From Akkermansiaceae bacterium (GTDB lineage: Bacteria; Verrucomicrobiota; Verrucomicrobiia; Verrucomicrobiales; DEV007), in NCBI GenBank assembly GCA_024233005.1, contig JACKQE010000001.1:248001-312000 (forward strand): 64,000 nt of DNA. Direction: 5' to 3'. The stretch's first letter is position 1. Every line of letters starts with the position of its first letter. The notes below the pieces were generated by a model. The model had not been told where the DNA came from. It did no database searches and was given only the letters and a program-made list of their open reading frames with translations. The translations under genes were made by a program, and so were the position numbers. Shown in pieces: positions 53,486 to 62,934 of this stretch.

Positions 53486-54874
53486 ATGGCAACTCCTTGC
53501 AGGTCAGTTGAGCACGTCCACAGTGGCATTTCGCCTCTTTTCAGTCCGGCAGGCGGAGACCTCATCCGGGTGGGATCAACGCGGAGAGGATTTCTGCAAA
53601 CCGGCCTCAAAGGAATCGCCGGGGTGTCGCTGCCATCCTTGCTTCAGTGCCGGGCTCTCGGTGCCGCGGAGGGGTCCGCGAAGCACCCGACAAGTGTGAT
53701 CCTTTTCTGGCTCTCGGGCGGACCCAGCCATATCGACATGTGGGATCCAAAACCGGATGCACCGCGCGAAATCCGGGGACCATTCGGCAGCATTCCCACG
53801 AAACTTCCCGGCGTCCACGTTTGCGAGCATCTGCCGCTGACGGCGAAATTGATGGACAAGTTGACGCTGATCCGATCAGTCGATTGCAGTGCCAGCAACC
53901 ACACTCCCATCACCATGCAGGCCTGCAATCCGCTGGCCCGGCGCACCAACGACGGCAAAGATGGCGACGGGTGGCCGTCCATGGGGGCCATCGCGGCCAA
54001 GTTCCGCGGGGCCAATGCTCCCGGGATGCCCGGTTTCGTCGGTCTCGCGGACTCCTGGGTCTCCGATGTCTGGGGAGCCGGTGCCATGGGGCACGCGTTC
54101 GAACCGGCCAACGGCAAAGAACTGGCCGGACGGTTGAAGTTGTCCGAAGGAGTCACCATTGACCGGCTGGGGGACCGGCGCTCCCTGCTGGGAAGTCTGG
54201 ATGGTCTGAAACGTCGGATTGAAACCAGTGAGCAAATCGCGGCGACCGATGAATTCACCCATCAGGCCTACGATGTGCTGCTCTCCGGGAGAGCCCAGAA
54301 GGCTTTCAATCTGGAGGAAGAGAGCGCCACGATGCGGGATTTTTACGGCCGGGACAGCATGGGCGAAAAAGCGCTCTTGGCCCGGCGCCTCGTTGAAGCC
54401 GGGGTCACTTTTACCCTTGTCAGTGGTGCCTGGGGCTACTTCGACCACCATGGCGATGCCGTGCGCTGGGGGGGCATTGAGAAAGGACTCAAGCCCCTGC
54501 TGCCCAGTGTGGACCGCACCCTGCACGCCATCGTGACCGATCTGGAATCACGCGGGTTGCTCGACAGCACTCTGGTGTTGATGATGGGCGAATTCGGCCG
54601 AGGGCCGGTCATCAACAAGGATGCGGGCCGGGATCACTGGCCCCGGGTCATGTCGATGGTCATGGCGGGCGGTGGTTTGCGTCACGGACAGGTCATCGGC
54701 AGCACCGACAAAGGCGGTTATGACATCGCCAGCCGGAGAGTGGGGCCGCAGGATCTTGCAGCCACGGTGTTCCGGCACTTGGGCATCGATCCGGGTTCGC
54801 ATTGGACTGATCCGCAAGGACGTCCCCGCCCCATCGTGGTAGAAGGTGGCAAACCAATTGCGGAGCTGGTTTGA
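53486..54874 (+). CDS. DUF1501 protein, Tat-exported
   Basis: 462 aa. Twin-arginine signal STRRGFLQTGLKG (31-43). The body is a complete DUF1501 domain with an alkaline-phosphatase/sulfatase-like fold: SGGPSHIDMWDPKPDAP, EFGRGPVINKDAGRDHWP and a final FRHLGIDPGSHWTDPQGRP. In PVC bacteria DUF1501 genes pair with the DUF1549/DUF1553 protein encoded next; the joint role is unknown but is linked to growth on complex polymers. Strong AAGGAGG at 53468 supports this start. Confidence 0.9.
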   Translation: MATPCRSVEHVHSGISPLFSPAGGDLIRVGSTRRGFLQTGLKGIAGVSLPSLLQCRALGAAEGSAKHPTSVILFWLSGGPSHIDMWDPKPDAPREIRGPFGSIPTKLPGVHVCEHLPLTAKLMDKLTLIRSVDCSASNHTPITMQACNPLARRTNDGKDGDGWPSMGAIAAKFRGANAPGMPGFVGLADSWVSDVWGAGAMGHAFEPANGKELAGRLKLSEGVTIDRLGDRRSLLGSLDGLKRRIETSEQIAATDEFTHQAYDVLLSGRAQKAFNLEEESATMRDFYGRDSMGEKALLARRLVEAGVTFTLVSGAWGYFDHHGDAVRWGGIEKGLKPLLPSVDRTLHAIVTDLESRGLLDSTLVLMMGEFGRGPVINKDAGRDHWPRVMSMVMAGGGLRHGQVIGSTDKGGYDIASRRVGPQDLAATVFRHLGIDPGSHWTDPQGRPRPIVVEGGKPIAELV

Positions 54875-54990
54875 GAGTATCCCGCAGAAACCTCGTGGGG
54901 TGGTGAACCTGCCTCCGCATTCCCTCGTCGGCAGTAGGGCCGATCTCCCCGAAACCCATTGCCAACCCTGCCCGCTTTCCTTTTCTTCCC

Positions 54991-57900
54991 ATGATCACCC
55001 CTCGAAACCTGTTCCTCTGTCCGTTGTTCTCCAGTGGGGTTCTCTTCCTTGCGAACGCTTCGGTCAGCCGTGCCGCCGAAGACGGAACCGCCTTTTTTGA
55101 GTCTAAGATTCGGCCTGTTCTCTCTGAAAATTGTTACCAATGCCATTCGGCATCGGCCCTTTCTCAGGGAAAACTGAAAGGAGGACTGCAGCTGGACACC
55201 CGGGAAGGCATCCGCAAGGGCGGTGACACCGGTGCGGCGGTGATTCCATCCAATGTCGATGAGTCTCTTATTCTCCGTGCTCTGAGACACGAGGGAGATC
55301 TGAAGATGCCTCCGAAAAAGAAATTGGGGGAGGCGTTCATTGCCGACATCGAGAAGTGGATCACCATGGGGGCTCCCGATCCACGTGAGGGATCACCCTC
55401 CGGGGCCAAACCGGCGGACGTGGACATTGAGGCCGGACGAAAACACTGGGCTTTCCAGTCACTTTCCGGCTCGGTCCCTCCCACCACCAGTGACGGTTCC
55501 TGGGAGCGCACGCCAGTGGACCGTTTCATCCGTGCGGCCCAGGAGAGCCGGGGAGTGGAGCCCAACCCTGTTGCAGACCCACGCGTTTTGGTGAGGCGCG
55601 CCTTTTTTGACCTGACGGGTCTTCCGCCCTCTCCCCGAGACGTGGCGGAATTCACGGCGGCAGCCACCCTGGATTTTAATGCCGCATGGGCGGGGCTGAT
55701 CGACCGGCTCCTGGCCAGTGAACACTACGGGGAGCGCTGGGGAAGACACTGGCTGGACCTGGTCCGTTTCGCCGAGAGCAACGGCTATGCCTTCGACAAG
55801 GACCGCCCCAATGCCTGGCGATACCGCGACTGGGTGATCCGGGCCTTCAACGCTGATATGCCCTATGACGAGTTCGTCCGGGAGCAGTTGGCGGGGGACC
55901 TTTTCGCCGGCTCCAATTGGGATACCCCAGACAAGGCGGCCCGGGCCTTGGACCTCGTAACCGCCACGGGGTTCATCGTGGGCGGTCCGTATACCACGCA
56001 GCAGACCCAAAAAGAGCGCGAACGGAGCCGCTACGAGCAACTTGATGACATGATTCACACCATGGGCACCTCCATGCTTGGCCTGACGGTCGGCTGTGCT
56101 CGCTGTCACGACCACAAATACGATCCGATCGGGACGCGTGATTATTACGAGTGGGCCGCCATGTTCGCCGATGTTGGCTTTGCGGACGTCGGAGTGGATC
56201 TGCTGCCCGACGTATACCGGGATGCCAAAGCCGCTTTTGACGGAGCCCACCGTCCGCTGGTCCTGGCCCGTGAGGCCCGGGAAAAGGAGTTGCTGCCCGG
56301 TCTTGACCCGTTCCTCGAAGAGCAGACCAAGCCGGCCGTTCCAGTCGTTGCAGGACCTTGGCAGGTGATCGGGCCTTTTGCCGCGGGAGATTTCAACGCC
56401 GCCTTCGACAGGCCGTTCGGACCGGAAAACCATTTCCATCTGGATTTGAACGCCTCCCACCAGGACGGGGCAAATGAAGAACCACGGACCTGGCAAGCCC
56501 GTCCCGATTGGAAAGACGGTCAGGTATACAATGACGTGCTCAAAGGGGCCAATAGCGCGTTCTATTTGCAGCGGGAGATCGGGTCGCCCAAGGCTCAGTC
56601 ACTCGGTCTGTCTGTCAGCGGGAACGACGGACTCAAGGTTTGGGTGAACGGCTTCAAGGTGGGTGAGGAAAAGGGCGGCGGCGACGCCAAGGCGGACGAA
56701 TTGAAACTGAGCCTGCCCCTCGCCGCAGGGCGGAACGTTTTGCTGATCAAAATCGCCAACGGCGGAGGTGACGCGGGATTTTATTGCCAGACCCTGCTGG
56801 AAACGGACCGTGTTCCCAAGACCGTTGAACCAGTGATGAAAACCTCGCGCAATCAATGGAATGCCGGCCAGAGGGCGGTCGCGTTCGACTGGTTCAAGAC
56901 CCATGACCTGCCTTGGACGGCCTTGCATACCGCAGTGGTGAGTCACGAACAGGAAGCGCCGAAACCGGATCTTACTCTAACCTATGCAGCGAAATCGAAA
57001 GGCACCAGCTACCAGTTCGGGGACAACACTTACAAGGTCTTTCATCTCCACCGTGGCAATGCCGACAATAAGAAGGAGGAGGCCCGGGCCGGCTTCCTTC
57101 GTGTCCTCAGTCGTGACCGGGCGTCGCGCTGGCTTGGGGAGGAAGAACAGTTGACTGATCCACAGTGGACGGTCTTGCGGCCCCTGGTTGCCAGGGGAAA
57201 GGTGACCAAACTCCAGATTGAAGCCAATGGACAGGTCACGGCTTCTGGTGCTCCTGCCGAGAGGGATACCTTTCTTCTCGAACTGGAACCTCCTGCCACT
57301 CCGGCCACGACCACTGCGATCCGGTTGGCGGTTCCGGCTTCCCAGACTTCGAACTTCGTCCTGTCCCGGATTTCGGCCCGCTGGGTGCCGGGTGCCGGTG
57401 AACCGCGGCCCCTTGAGATAGAGAAAACGGTGGCCAGTTTCGTGCAAGCCGGATTCAACCCAGCGGACGTGCTGGTGACAACGCCTGATCCGACAAAAGG
57501 TTGGGCCATCTCCGGTGGTGTGGGTCAGCACCAGGAACTTGATTTGATTCTCAAGGCACCGCAAGAACTGACCGGTGGGAGGCTCCAGATCGAACTGGCG
57601 ATGGAATCCCAGTGGGCTCACCATCTACTGACCCATTTTTCCATCTTCGTCACCTCGGCCCCCGATGTCCGGGAGTGGGCCGGAAAAGCCCGACCAAGGT
57701 TGCCGGCGGGGCATGTCAAACCCGCGCCCCGCGAAGCCCTTGCCAGTTGGATCACCGATGTGGATGCGGGAGCGGGACCTCTCCTGGCCCGAGTTATCGT
57801 CAACCGATTGTGGCAGCATCATTTTGGCAAAGGTCTGGTGACTACGCCGAGCGATTTCGGCACCCGAGGGGAGCGTCCGACGCATCCCGAGTTGCTCGAC

Positions 57901-58545
57901 TGGTTGGCCCTCCAGCTGATCGAGGGCGGCTGGCAATTGAAACCGATCCACCGACTCATCATGACCAGTGCGGTCTATCTGCAGGGAGGCGGACCCACGC
58001 CCGGTGGCCTCTCCCGGGACCCGGAGAATCTGCTCTACTGGCGCCAGCCAGCCCGTCGTTTGGAAGCGGAAGCCATCCGGGACAACTTGCTGGCCGTCAG
58101 TGGCAAGCTGGATGCAAAAGCATTCGGCCCCGGCACCTTGGATGCCTATTCCGCGCGGCGCAGCATCTACCTGACGGTGAAACGGGGTCAGTTGATCGAA
58201 ATGCTGCAGCTTTTCGACGCGCCGGACGCGATGCAGAGCATCGGTCACCGGGAAGTCTCCACCGTGGCTCCGCAATCCTTGGCGTTGCTGAATTCGCCGG
58301 CGGTGCGCAATTGGGCCGCAGATCTCGCCAAGCGCGCCCGGCCGGATGCCGGCATCCCCCTCCCGGAGGCTGTCGAAACCGCCAGTCTGATTACCTGTGC
58401 CCGATCGCCGGAAGCCGCGGAACTGTCCGGGATACTGTCGTTCATCGAACGCCAAACCCGGGCGCGCGCGGGCAATGCCGAGGCTGCTTTCCAGGATTTC
58501 TGCCAACTGCTTCTCTGCTCGAACGAATTTGTCTACATTGATTGA
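54991..58545 (+). CDS. PSD1-type cytochrome-like protein (DUF1549/DUF1553)
   Basis: 1184 aa with a signal peptide (about 1-28). A planctomycete cytochrome C domain has the haem site ENC48-Y-Q-C51-H52 and a possible axial Met near 106 (MPPKKKL). DUF1549 follows (about 165-390) with a second CxxCH, C369-A-R-C372-H373 in GCARCHDHKYDP. An inserted region (about 440-640) has WQVIGPFAAGDFN and jelly-roll-like strands (PA14-like), then DUF1553 to the end (GKGLVTTPSDFGTRGERPTH). Length and order fit the PSD1 family. It probably transfers electrons during oxidation of a polymer-derived substrate together with the flanking DUF1501 proteins. Confidence 0.92.
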   Translation: MITPRNLFLCPLFSSGVLFLANASVSRAAEDGTAFFESKIRPVLSENCYQCHSASALSQGKLKGGLQLDTREGIRKGGDTGAAVIPSNVDESLILRALRHEGDLKMPPKKKLGEAFIADIEKWITMGAPDPREGSPSGAKPADVDIEAGRKHWAFQSLSGSVPPTTSDGSWERTPVDRFIRAAQESRGVEPNPVADPRVLVRRAFFDLTGLPPSPRDVAEFTAAATLDFNAAWAGLIDRLLASEHYGERWGRHWLDLVRFAESNGYAFDKDRPNAWRYRDWVIRAFNADMPYDEFVREQLAGDLFAGSNWDTPDKAARALDLVTATGFIVGGPYTTQQTQKERERSRYEQLDDMIHTMGTSMLGLTVGCARCHDHKYDPIGTRDYYEWAAMFADVGFADVGVDLLPDVYRDAKAAFDGAHRPLVLAREAREKELLPGLDPFLEEQTKPAVPVVAGPWQVIGPFAAGDFNAAFDRPFGPENHFHLDLNASHQDGANEEPRTWQARPDWKDGQVYNDVLKGANSAFYLQREIGSPKAQSLGLSVSGNDGLKVWVNGFKVGEEKGGGDAKADELKLSLPLAAGRNVLLIKIANGGGDAGFYCQTLLETDRVPKTVEPVMKTSRNQWNAGQRAVAFDWFKTHDLPWTALHTAVVSHEQEAPKPDLTLTYAAKSKGTSYQFGDNTYKVFHLHRGNADNKKEEARAGFLRVLSRDRASRWLGEEEQLTDPQWTVLRPLVARGKVTKLQIEANGQVTASGAPAERDTFLLELEPPATPATTTAIRLAVPASQTSNFVLSRISARWVPGAGEPRPLEIEKTVASFVQAGFNPADVLVTTPDPTKGWAISGGVGQHQELDLILKAPQELTGGRLQIELAMESQWAHHLLTHFSIFVTSAPDVREWAGKARPRLPAGHVKPAPREALASWITDVDAGAGPLLARVIVNRLWQHHFGKGLVTTPSDFGTRGERPTHPELLDWLALQLIEGGWQLKPIHRLIMTSAVYLQGGGPTPGGLSRDPENLLYWRQPARRLEAEAIRDNLLAVSGKLDAKAFGPGTLDAYSARRSIYLTVKRGQLIEMLQLFDAPDAMQSIGHREVSTVAPQSLALLNSPAVRNWAADLAKRARPDAGIPLPEAVETASLITCARSPEAAELSGILSFIERQTRARAGNAEAAFQDFCQLLLCSNEFVYID

Positions 58546-58557
58546 AATTACCCCGCG

Positions 58558-59994
58558 ATGACTGATTTCTTCCTTCCCTCCCGCCGTTCCTTTCTAGAAA
58601 GAGTCGGCCTTGGCTGCGGTTCCCTTGCCCTGACGAACCTGCTCTTCCGGCAGGGAGTCCTCGCTGCGGGAAAGCCGCGAAACCCGCTTGCCTCCGGAGC
58701 CCCCACCTTTGCTCCCCGGGCCAAATCGGTGATTTGGTTGTTCCAGACCGGCAGCCCGTCTCAGGTCGACACCTTTGACTACAAACCGGAACTACAGAAG
58801 CGCAACGGGCAGCCGCTCGCCGGAGCCGACCCGAAGACCGGGTTCTTCACCACCTCCGGCAAATGCCTCGGATCCCCGTTCGCCTTCAAGCAACATGGGC
58901 AGTCCGGCACCTGGGTGTCTGAGGTGCTGCCGAACATGGCCCGGCATGTTGATGACATGGCGTTCATCTATTCCTGCTACTCCCAATCGAACAATCACAC
59001 TCCGGCAATGCTGGAAGCGAACTCAGGCATGATTCGGCAGGGCCATCCGAGCATGGGAAGCTGGCTGACCTACGGATTGGGAAGCGACAACGACAACTTG
59101 CCGGCCTACGTGGTGATGCACGGCACCAAACCCCGGGGCGGGGACCCGATCTGGTCCTCAGGATTTCTTCCCTCCGTCTATCAGGCCACCGCCCTCGATC
59201 CCCGAAAGCCCAAGCCAATCGACAACCTCGACCGCAATGAGAATTTCGACGACGGCCAGCAGCGGTCCCTGCTTGATGCCCTCAACCAGGTGAATCGGCG
59301 GCACGCCACCGCGCGGCCCTTTGACCGGGACCTTGCCGCCCGGCTCGAGTCATTCGAGCTTGCCTACCGGATGCAGACCTCGGCCCCGGAGGTTTTCGAT
59401 GTTTCCAAGGAGTCGGAAACGGTTCGGGAAAGCTATGGACTGAACCGCAAGGAATCGCAGGACTATGGCAAGCAGTGCCTGATTGCACGCCGTCTGGTCG
59501 AGAGCGGAGTCCGGTTCGTCCAGGTGTTTGCCAGCTCGACGAGCACACCGGGTGGCGGAGTCGGGGATGTGCCTTGGGACGGTCACAGTGACATCGAAGC
59601 GAATCACCGGGCTTGTGCCGCCAGTATGGATCAACCTGTCGGCGCCCTGCTCGATGATCTCAAAGCGCGAGGGCTGTTGGAATCCACCCTCGTGATCTGG
59701 GGGGGCGAGTTTGGCCGAACGTCGGATTCCCAGGGGGGCAAAGGCCGAGATCACAATCCACATGCTTACACAACCTGGATGGCCGGAGGAGGGATCAAGG
59801 GCGGCACGCATTACGGAGCTTCAGACGAGTTCGGCTACAAGGCGGTGGAGAACCGGACCAGCGTGCATGACATTCATGCGACCGTGCTCCACCTTTTCGG
59901 ATTGAAACACAAAGAACTCACCTACCGCTTCAATGGTCGTGATTTCCGGCTCACCGATGTGGCCGGCGAAGTCATCCGCGATCTTCTCGCCTGA
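58558..59994 (+). CDS. DUF1501 protein, Tat-exported (second copy)
   Basis: 478 aa. Twin-arginine signal LPSRRSFLERVGLGCGSLAL (R9-R10). Body: FQTGSPSQVDTFDYKPEL, SCYSQSNNHTPAML, WGGEFGRTSDSQGGKGRDHNP and a final HLFGLKHKELTYRFNGRDFRL. It starts 12 bases after the PSD1 gene stop, so it is the usual partner of that gene; the copy at 53486 is more divergent and lies on the other side. Confidence 0.92.
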   Translation: MTDFFLPSRRSFLERVGLGCGSLALTNLLFRQGVLAAGKPRNPLASGAPTFAPRAKSVIWLFQTGSPSQVDTFDYKPELQKRNGQPLAGADPKTGFFTTSGKCLGSPFAFKQHGQSGTWVSEVLPNMARHVDDMAFIYSCYSQSNNHTPAMLEANSGMIRQGHPSMGSWLTYGLGSDNDNLPAYVVMHGTKPRGGDPIWSSGFLPSVYQATALDPRKPKPIDNLDRNENFDDGQQRSLLDALNQVNRRHATARPFDRDLAARLESFELAYRMQTSAPEVFDVSKESETVRESYGLNRKESQDYGKQCLIARRLVESGVRFVQVFASSTSTPGGGVGDVPWDGHSDIEANHRACAASMDQPVGALLDDLKARGLLESTLVIWGGEFGRTSDSQGGKGRDHNPHAYTTWMAGGGIKGGTHYGASDEFGYKAVENRTSVHDIHATVLHLFGLKHKELTYRFNGRDFRLTDVAGEVIRDLLA

Positions 59995-60005
59995 AACCCT
60001 TGCTA

Positions 60006-61178
60006 ATGAAACCCTCCCCGCTTCTCCTGCTCCTCTTTCTCGCCATCCCGGTCGCCGTGTCCGCAGAGCCTCCCGCCTATCAGTGGCGCGGGGTTGAAAT
60101 CGACAAAATCGACATTGGTTACGGACTCCAGCTGTCCGATGTCGATGGTGATGGCAAAACCGACATCATCCTCGCCGACCAGAAGACGATCCAGTGGTAT
60201 CAGAATCCCGGCTGGCAAAAGCACCTCATCGCCCGCGATCTTACCGAGCGGGACAATGTCTGCCTCGCCGCGCGCGACGTCGACGACGACGGCAAATGCG
60301 AGATTGCGGTTGGTGGCCAGTGGAACTTTGCCGAATCGGTCAAAGACGGGGCGGTTTTCTACCTGAGGGCGCCGTCCGATCGCACCCAACCCTGGACTCC
60401 TCTGAAACTCCAGCACGAGCCCAGTACCCACCGGATGCACTGGATCAAAGGGCCCGATGGTCATTTTTCCCTCGCCGTGAAGCCTCTGCGCGGGCGAGGC
60501 ACGATTGATGGTGAGGGGGCAGGTTTGAAGATTCTGGAGTATTTTCCGCCAGCAGATCCCCATGATGGGTGGAAGACTGCTCTGATCGACGGCACCCTCC
60601 ACCTGTCGCACAATTTCCATCCGGTGAACTGGGATGGGGATCCGGAAGAAGAACTGATTGCGGCCGCCAAAGAAGGGGTCTGGTATTTCGACCGCCGGGG
60701 CAACACCTGGGGATCGCGCCAGCTCACCACCGAATTTGCGGGAGAAATTCGTGACGGGAAGCTTCCAGGTGGGCGGCGTTTCATCGCCACGGTGGAACCG
60801 ATGCATGGCACCCGTTCGGCGGTCTATGTTCCGCCTGCCGATGGGGGAGAGGGATGGTGGACCCGTTCCGCGGTCTTGGCGGACGGGTTCAAGGACGGCC
60901 ATGCTGTCGCCGTCGCCGACTACCTTGGTATCGGTTCCGACCAAGTGATGGTTGGGTGGCGAGCGATGCACCCGAAGGACGTTCCCGGCGATCCGGGTAT
61001 CAGCCTGTTCACCCCCCTGAGTGAAGACGGCACGAAATGGCGGGAAACAAAAATTTCAGGTCCCGAATTGGCCGTGGAGGACCTCAAGGCGGCCGATCTT
61101 GATGGGGACGGCAAAGCCGATCTTGTGGCGGCTGCTCGGCAGACCAAAAATCTCAAGGTGTTCTTCAGCCAACCGTGA
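60006..61178 (+). CDS. Secreted FG-GAP/VCBS repeat protein
   Basis: 390 aa with a signal peptide (about 1-20). Calcium-binding FG-GAP-type repeats are visible: LSDVDGDGKTDIILAD, ARDVDDDGKCEIAVGG, NWDGDPEEELIAA and AADLDGDGKADLVAA, which make a beta-propeller. In the same run as the DUF1501/PSD1 genes, 11 bases after the DUF1501 stop. A ligand or surface-binding role is expected. ATG at 60006 was chosen over the in-frame TTG at 60000. Confidence 0.87.
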   Translation: MKPSPLLLLLFLAIPVAVSAEPPAYQWRGVEIDKIDIGYGLQLSDVDGDGKTDIILADQKTIQWYQNPGWQKHLIARDLTERDNVCLAARDVDDDGKCEIAVGGQWNFAESVKDGAVFYLRAPSDRTQPWTPLKLQHEPSTHRMHWIKGPDGHFSLAVKPLRGRGTIDGEGAGLKILEYFPPADPHDGWKTALIDGTLHLSHNFHPVNWDGDPEEELIAAAKEGVWYFDRRGNTWGSRQLTTEFAGEIRDGKLPGGRRFIATVEPMHGTRSAVYVPPADGGEGWWTRSAVLADGFKDGHAVAVADYLGIGSDQVMVGWRAMHPKDVPGDPGISLFTPLSEDGTKWRETKISGPELAVEDLKAADLDGDGKADLVAAARQTKNLKVFFSQP

Positions 61179-61244
61179 GGACGGCGGCTCCGGCTTGACT
61201 CATTTCTTGGGACCAGCCGAGCGTGGTCGAAAGCTTCATCAGCC

Positions 61245-62354
61245 TCAACTTTCGGCGACAAAAGATCCCGGATCCCACTCGCCGGCTTCATGGCCGCACT
61301 CCGCTGCGAGAATCCCGAATTCTTTGATCTCGGCTTCGCTGAAAAGCAGACCTCCAGAGGTGGCGCAGCGCGTTGCCCAGTTGGCTTCGAGCTGACCGGG
61401 AACCATGCAGGATTCGTTTCCATGGCCGAGGATGTCCCGGAGCACGGCGGTAATGTTTTCTGACTGGGTGCGGCCCTTGCCGAAGGCGCCACCGGAAACC
61501 GCATCGGGATGGATGACCTGGAAAAAGAAAGCTGAAGTACTTTTCTCACCCAAGTCCCGGGCCTCGGGTCCACGTCCGCGCACCGTGGGCAGGCCGCCGC
61601 CGATGGCCGCGCCATAAAGTTCGTTGAGCAAGGCGAGACCGTAACCTTTGTGAGCGCCGAAGGGCAGGAGTGCCGCCACCCGGTGGGGGTCCGTCGTCGG
61701 CTTGCCGTCGCTGTCCACCGCGCTGTCGGGAGGCAGGGGTTTGCCTTCGCGTTTGAACTGCTCCACCCGGCCCATTGCGATGGTGGAAGTGGCCCAGTCG
61801 ATGACGATGGGGAACCCCAGAGCGTCGGCGGTGGGGAAGCCCCAACTGTGTGGGTTCGTGCCCAGAGTGGGAAATTTGCCACCGAAAGGCACCACTTCCG
61901 CCAGAGCGGAGGTACAGTTGGTGTAAGCGATGTAACCCCGCCGGGCTGCGTCCATGACATAGCCTCCGCCCCAGAGATAGTGGAAGGCGTTGTCCACCGA
62001 AACTTGGCCCACACCATAGGTGTCGGCGAGCTCGATGCAGGTCTCCATGGCTTCAACCGCGACCGCTTGACCGAGCTTCAAGTTCGCGTCCCAAGCCTGG
62101 GCGGCCATGAAGCGGCCAGGAAGCCGCTGAATTTCTGCACCGGGGACGCACCCCCCCCCACCGCTGCCAAAGCGCTCATCCAGATGGAGGGCTTTGATCG
62201 CATTGTGAGTGCGGATCCCGTGCCAAGAGGCTTCCGAGCAGAGCCTTGCGGCGGCGGACGATTCGGTGGCGGTGTAGCCACGGTGGCGGTAGGCGGCCTC
62301 GACGAGAGCGTCGTGACGCGGGCGGGGAACGATGCGGAAAGTCTCCTGAGTCAT
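61245..62354 (-). CDS. Ldh2/malate dehydrogenase-family oxidoreductase
   Basis: 369 aa, cytoplasmic. The Ldh_2 family reduces or oxidises 2-hydroxyacids with NAD(P). Landmarks are SWHGIRTHNAIKALHL, YGVGQVSVDNAFHYLWGGGYV, GTNPHSWGFPTADALGFPIVIDWATS and PFGAHKGYGLALLNELYGA. A G9 tract (62151-62159) encodes four consecutive Gly near residues 65-68. Substrate could be malate, lactate, ureidoglycolate or a sugar acid. It lies 62 bases downstream of the Fur-like gene on the same strand. Confidence 0.9.
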   Translation of the reverse strand: MTQETFRIVPRPRHDALVEAAYRHRGYTATESSAAARLCSEASWHGIRTHNAIKALHLDERFGSGGGGCVPGAEIQRLPGRFMAAQAWDANLKLGQAVAVEAMETCIELADTYGVGQVSVDNAFHYLWGGGYVMDAARRGYIAYTNCTSALAEVVPFGGKFPTLGTNPHSWGFPTADALGFPIVIDWATSTIAMGRVEQFKREGKPLPPDSAVDSDGKPTTDPHRVAALLPFGAHKGYGLALLNELYGAAIGGGLPTVRGRGPEARDLGEKSTSAFFFQVIHPDAVSGGAFGKGRTQSENITAVLRDILGHGNESCMVPGQLEANWATRCATSGGLLFSEAEIKEFGILAAECGHEAGEWDPGSFVAES

Positions 62355-62381
62355 AGCGAGACGGAGGTAACGCTCCCTCTG

Positions 62382-62405
62382 CCGCCTTGCAAAGGGAAAA
62401 GGCGG
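62382..62405 (-). other. Hairpin between the Fur-like and Ldh2 genes
   Basis: CCGCCTT at 62382-62388 pairs with AAGGCGG at 62399-62405 around a 10-base loop. It falls in the short gap after the Fur-like stop. No T-run follows on the minus strand, so termination is uncertain; it may separate expression of the two genes. Confidence 0.3.
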
Positions 62406-62416
62406 ATGTCCGATTT

Positions 62417-62884
62417 TCAGGGGTTACCGGCGAGGCATTCGCGGCAGTGGCCTTTGACCAGAACCTCCGTGATTTCACCCACCGGAGAAGCATCGTCCTG
62501 ATTGGGAGAAAGCCGAAACCGGTAGTCGACAAGGCAGGAGATGCTGCCACAATCGACACACATGAAATGGGGGTGCTCCGGCCCGGCATGGACATCGCTG
62601 CTGACCCTCTCGTAGCGCCGGATCGAATCACCCAGATCCAACCGGGTAAGCACCCCGGCTTCTGAAAGCTCCATGAGACAACGGTAGATGGTGGACTGGT
62701 CGAACCCCCGGTCCGCTAATTTTTCGCTCACCTCCGCATGTGTCAACGGTCGGAGGCTGGTGGTAAGGCATTGCACGACGGCGAGCCTTGCCGGGGTTCC
62801 GCGGAGACCGGCCCCGCGCACCAGTTCACGCGCTCCCTCAATGCTCAGAGGAGGGGCGGTGGGGTGGGAATGGTCGGCCGACAT
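62417..62884 (-). CDS. Fur-family metalloregulator
   Basis: 155 aa. Winged helix in residues 18-95 (SEKLADRGFDQSTIYRCLMELSEAGVL), then HPHFMC109VDC112 and C147REC150, the two CxxC pairs of the structural zinc. Histidines at 104 and 106 fit the sensing site. Fur, Zur, PerR and Nur cannot be told apart by eye. Upstream lies a candidate promoter with a palindrome over its -35, suggesting autoregulation. The SET-domain gene stops 50 bases upstream of its start. Confidence 0.9.
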   Translation of the reverse strand: MSADHSHPTAPPLSIEGARELVRGAGLRGTPARLAVVQCLTTSLRPLTHAEVSEKLADRGFDQSTIYRCLMELSEAGVLTRLDLGDSIRRYERVSSDVHAGPEHPHFMCVDCGSISCLVDYRFRLSPNQDDASPVGEITEVLVKGHCRECLAGNP

Positions 62885-62903
62885 CGGAGATAGATCCTAC
62901 CGA

Positions 62904-62933
62904 GAGCCTACCTTATTTGCAGGTGCATTGCAA
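62904..62933 (-). promoter_or_regulatory. Candidate Fur-family operator and promoter of the metalloregulator gene
   Basis: TTGCAG-GTGCA-TTGCAA (62917-62933) is an inverted repeat of 6-5-6 layout with one mismatch, like known Fur-family boxes (for example Nur). On the minus strand TTGCAA (62928-62933) also serves as a -35 hexamer, followed 17 bases later by TAGGCT as -10 (62905-62910) and the ATG at 62884. The operator would block its own -35, a common way for Fur-family genes to control themselves. Confidence 0.5.
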
Positions 62934-62934
62934 T

